From: Planctomycetota bacterium
GTDB taxonomy: Bacteria > Planctomycetota > Phycisphaerae > Phycisphaerales > SM1A02
Length of the DNA stretch: 12,979 bases
Reading direction: 5' to 3'
NCBI GenBank assembly: GCA_009926815.1
Contig: RFOC01000037.1
Location: forward strand, 1 to 12,979
A program made the position numbers and the translations under genes. The notes beneath the pieces were generated by a model. The model was not told where the DNA came from. It did no database searches and saw only the letters and a list, made by a program, of their open reading frames with translations. The first letter of the stretch is position 1, and the number at the start of each line of letters is the position of its first letter. This document shows positions 12,751-12,979 of this stretch, one piece after another.

Positions 12751-12979
12751 GCCGCGAGCGCGAGCGCCTGGACCGGCTCATGGGCCTCCTCGGCAGCGAG
12801 ACGGCCGCGCCGCGCGACATGCGAGGGCGTGTCATGGCCCGCCTGTCGCGCGCGGGTGCGGTTCGAAGCGGCGCCTCCATGGCCTGGCGGCTGGGCCTGG
12901 GGCTGCTGGCCGTGGTGGCGGTCGCGATCGTGGTGGAGTTGCGGCTCTCCGGGGGCGTGAGTGGCGACGTGGGCGCGGC
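12747..12979 (+). CDS. Probable anti-sigma factor / membrane protein, N-terminal part (cut by window end)
   Basis: 77 residues visible from ATG 12747, which overlaps the sigma factor stop (ATGA), so translation is coupled. Residues 1-46 are highly charged (arginine-rich, two short helices). They are followed by one hydrophobic segment at about 49-63 and then a likely periplasmic Gly/Val-rich stretch. A short cytoplasmic part, one membrane helix and its position behind an ECF gene point to a transmembrane anti-sigma factor. The zinc-binding HxxxCxxC motif of ZAS-type anti-sigma factors is absent from the visible cytoplasmic part, which contains no Cys or His at all, so it would be a non-ZAS type. 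A general operon membrane protein is the alternative. The rest lies beyond the window. Confidence 0.72.
   Translation, partial: MSRERERLDRLMGLLGSETAAPRDMRGRVMARLSRAGAVRSGASMAWRLGLGLLAVVAVAIVVELRLSGGVSGDVGA

Overview
The window is GC-rich bacterial chromosome with tightly packed genes on both strands. It most resembles a planctomycete, probably of the Phycisphaerae. The best clue is the secreted hydrolase at 4708-5757, which ends in two EF-hand repeats of the DLDGNGTxDAGD type, a dockerin-like tail common in that group. The product set and the many GTG starts fit, but no rRNA or tRNA is present, so the taxonomic call is an inference.

Layout. From 1 to 1294 on the minus strand, a gene for a glycine/alanine-rich polytopic membrane protein is followed by lysA (diaminopimelate decarboxylase), whose 3' part lies outside the window. 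Divergently, pheA (chorismate mutase-prephenate dehydratase) at 1334-2425 overlaps a long SPATA20/YyaL-type thioredoxin-domain gene that carries an extra C-terminal DsbD-alpha-like domain. Two further plus-strand genes follow, apparently with their own promoters: a secreted alpha/beta hydrolase with the dockerin-like tail, and a single-domain asparaginase-like protein. The latter converges with a POT-family peptide transporter gene on the minus strand (6307-8172). Divergent from the transporter is a Nudix hydrolase gene broken by one missing base inside the Nudix box. It converges with a minus-strand unit transcribed as menG/ubiE, then an amidohydrolase-fold protein, then a lipoprotein. On the right, the plus strand carries a B12-binding-like protein, an ECF sigma factor, and a translationally coupled membrane protein that is probably its anti-sigma factor and is cut by the window end.

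How the genes work together. Most are housekeeping or transport genes (Lys and Phe synthesis, quinone methylation, peptide uptake). No single pathway unites the window. No CRISPR array, insertion sequence, prophage, tRNA or rRNA was seen.

The more unusual points are these. A TANNNT box lies 6-11 nt before the start codon of seven genes that lack a Shine-Dalgarno sequence, which suggests leaderless transcription. The amidohydrolase-fold protein appears to have lost every metal ligand and is coupled to a lipoprotein gene. The B12-binding fold lacks its cobalt-ligating His and sits just upstream of the sigma/anti-sigma pair. The SPATA20 protein is fused to a DsbD-alpha-like domain. The Nudix gene has the frameshift described above. 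I see no clear evidence of a complete new defence or biosynthetic system.
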